Assembly (NCBI GenBank): GCA_051877895.1
Contig: JBJEJI010000011.1
Location: 1-5,613, forward strand
DNA: 5,613 nucleotides
From: UBA3775 sp051877895
GTDB taxonomy: Bacteria; Bacillota; Clostridia; Lachnospirales; Lachnospiraceae
Reading direction: 5' to 3'
Position 1 is the stretch's first letter, and every line of letters begins with the position of its first letter. The notes beneath the pieces are model-generated. The model saw only the letters and a list, made by a program, of their open reading frames with translations. It was not told where the DNA came from and did no database searches. The position numbers and the translations under genes are program-made. This document shows, in pieces, positions 4,796-5,613 of this stretch.

Positions 4796-5613
4796 ATGAC
4801 AGAGATTATGAGAAAAGAAAGTAACTTGAACACTATGGAAGGCAAAAGCTTTGTTGATGTACTTCCCGAGTTTCTGATTGCCATTGACCACGGCTGGAGT
4901 TCCATTAAAACGCCAAATATCATTTTCGAGAATGGTATTACGGAGTTGCAGACCATGCCGGCTACAAAGGATAACCTGCTTGAGTTCAGAGGCAGAAAAT
5001 TTGTTATCGGTCAGGGCAGAATGGGTAAGCAGGAAACCAAGACAGAGAATGAAAATTATTATCTTCTGACACTGGCTGCCATTGCAAAGGAATTAAAGGA
5101 ACGTACGGGAGCAAAAACCGTTAAGGTTAATCTTGCGGTGGGTGTTCCACTTACCCTTTATGGAAAAGAGAAGAAGGTGTTTCGCAATTATCTTCTCGCC
5201 AATGATAAGGTGTCCTTTTTCTATGAAGGTGTCAGATATGTGGTGCATTTTGGCAAGGTAAGAGTATTTGCACAGTGTCATGCAGCCATTGCCAACCGAA
5301 TGGAAGGTATGGATAGACTGACAGCTGTGGACTGCGGTTCATGGACACTGGATATTATGTCGGTGGTGAATAAGGTGCCCGTCCTTGACGAGTGCCACAC
5401 TTACCAGCAGGGACTGATTACAGCCATTGACCGCATTCAGAAGGAGTGTATAGCAAAGCACGGTAAGGAAGTGCCGGAATATATCATCAATGAGGTGATT
5501 GAAACGGGAGATACCAATGCCATTGCCAAGAATAAGGAAGCCATTATGGATACCATCAATGCAGGGCTTAGAAGATATGCCCTTGAGGTGGAAGCTAAGC
5601 TTCGTGAACTGAA
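4796..5613 (+). CDS. parM: ParM/StbA-like actin-type plasmid segregation ATPase, 3' end outside the window
   Basis: The frame opens at ATG 4796, 5 nt after AAAGAGG, and stays open to the last base, giving 272 residues. Family members are usually 320-400 residues, so the end lies beyond the window. Actin-fold nucleotide motifs are visible: the phosphate-1 loop AIDHGWSSIK (residues 29-38, Asp31, Gly33, Lys38) and the phosphate-2 loop AVDCGSWTLDI (177-187, Asp179, Gly181, Asp186). A connecting region NLAVGVPLTLYG (about 112-123) matches the 'GLP' strand of ParM-like proteins. ParM polymerises with ATP into filaments that push plasmid copies apart when bound to a ParR adaptor on a centromere; ParR would be expected just downstream. 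The phosphate-2 loop is unusual, with Ser-Trp where many ParM proteins have Gly-Thr. Within an integrative element such a protein would stabilise the circular, replicating form. The fold is clear; the exact subfamily (ParM, Alp or another) is open. Confidence 0.83.
   Translation, partial: MTEIMRKESNLNTMEGKSFVDVLPEFLIAIDHGWSSIKTPNIIFENGITELQTMPATKDNLLEFRGRKFVIGQGRMGKQETKTENENYYLLTLAAIAKELKERTGAKTVKVNLAVGVPLTLYGKEKKVFRNYLLANDKVSFFYEGVRYVVHFGKVRVFAQCHAAIANRMEGMDRLTAVDCGSWTLDIMSVVNKVPVLDECHTYQQGLITAIDRIQKECIAKHGKEVPEYIINEVIETGDTNAIAKNKEAIMDTINAGLRRYALEVEAKLREL

Noticed and set aside
4700..4796. A partition centromere (parC-like) upstream of the ParM-like gene
   Set aside because: Only single inverted repeats are present. 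The iterated direct repeats expected for ParR binding are not seen.
4444..4956. A 170-codon minus-strand frame
   Set aside because: It is antisense to the TnpV-like gene and the ParM-like start, crosses both hairpins and has no family resemblance.

Overview
The window looks like accessory DNA from a low-GC Gram-positive gut Clostridia, most likely a Lachnospiraceae-type genome. The evidence is strong AGGAGG-type ribosome binding sites, a TTG start, a Gram-positive-style lipobox, a TnpV-type protein and a ParM-type actin-like ATPase. The last two are typical of conjugative or mobilisable elements in this group. All convincing genes are on the + strand. No rRNA, tRNA or CRISPR array is visible.

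The left part (about 1-2925) is A+T-rich. It holds the 3' portion of an AAA+ ATPase of the AAA_14/DUF4143 type (1-1128), then about 175 bp with short broken reading frames (1129-1303). Next come two closely spaced genes: a 157-residue protein that resembles only the C-terminal end of an Hsp90/MORC-like (GHKL) ATP-binding protein (1304-1777), and a 320-residue Rossmann-fold putative methyltransferase (1781-2743). A 52-residue helix-turn-helix protein follows (2767-2925) and stops immediately after its recognition helix, so it looks truncated.

A 299-bp intergenic segment (2926-3224) separates this from the right part, which is visibly more G+C-rich. It contains a 9-bp-stem hairpin followed by eight T residues and a 10-bp inverted repeat that could pair with the hairpin's loop side, so it may be a leader or attenuator as well as a terminator.

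The right part reads as one transcription unit: a 53-residue very hydrophobic peptide with a one-sided stripe of basic residues (3225-3386), a 299-residue lipoprotein with a long acidic Ser/Thr/Pro-rich stalk and a Cys-rich C-terminal domain (3402-4301), a TnpV-like protein (4333-4692), a hairpin, and a ParM/StbA-like partition ATPase running off the window end (4796-5613). The likely picture is a mosaic. A remnant defence-like or nucleic-acid-processing cassette abuts the maintenance and surface module of a plasmid-like integrative element. The two least explained items are the HATPase-tail/methyltransferase pair and the hydrophobic peptide/lipoprotein pair.
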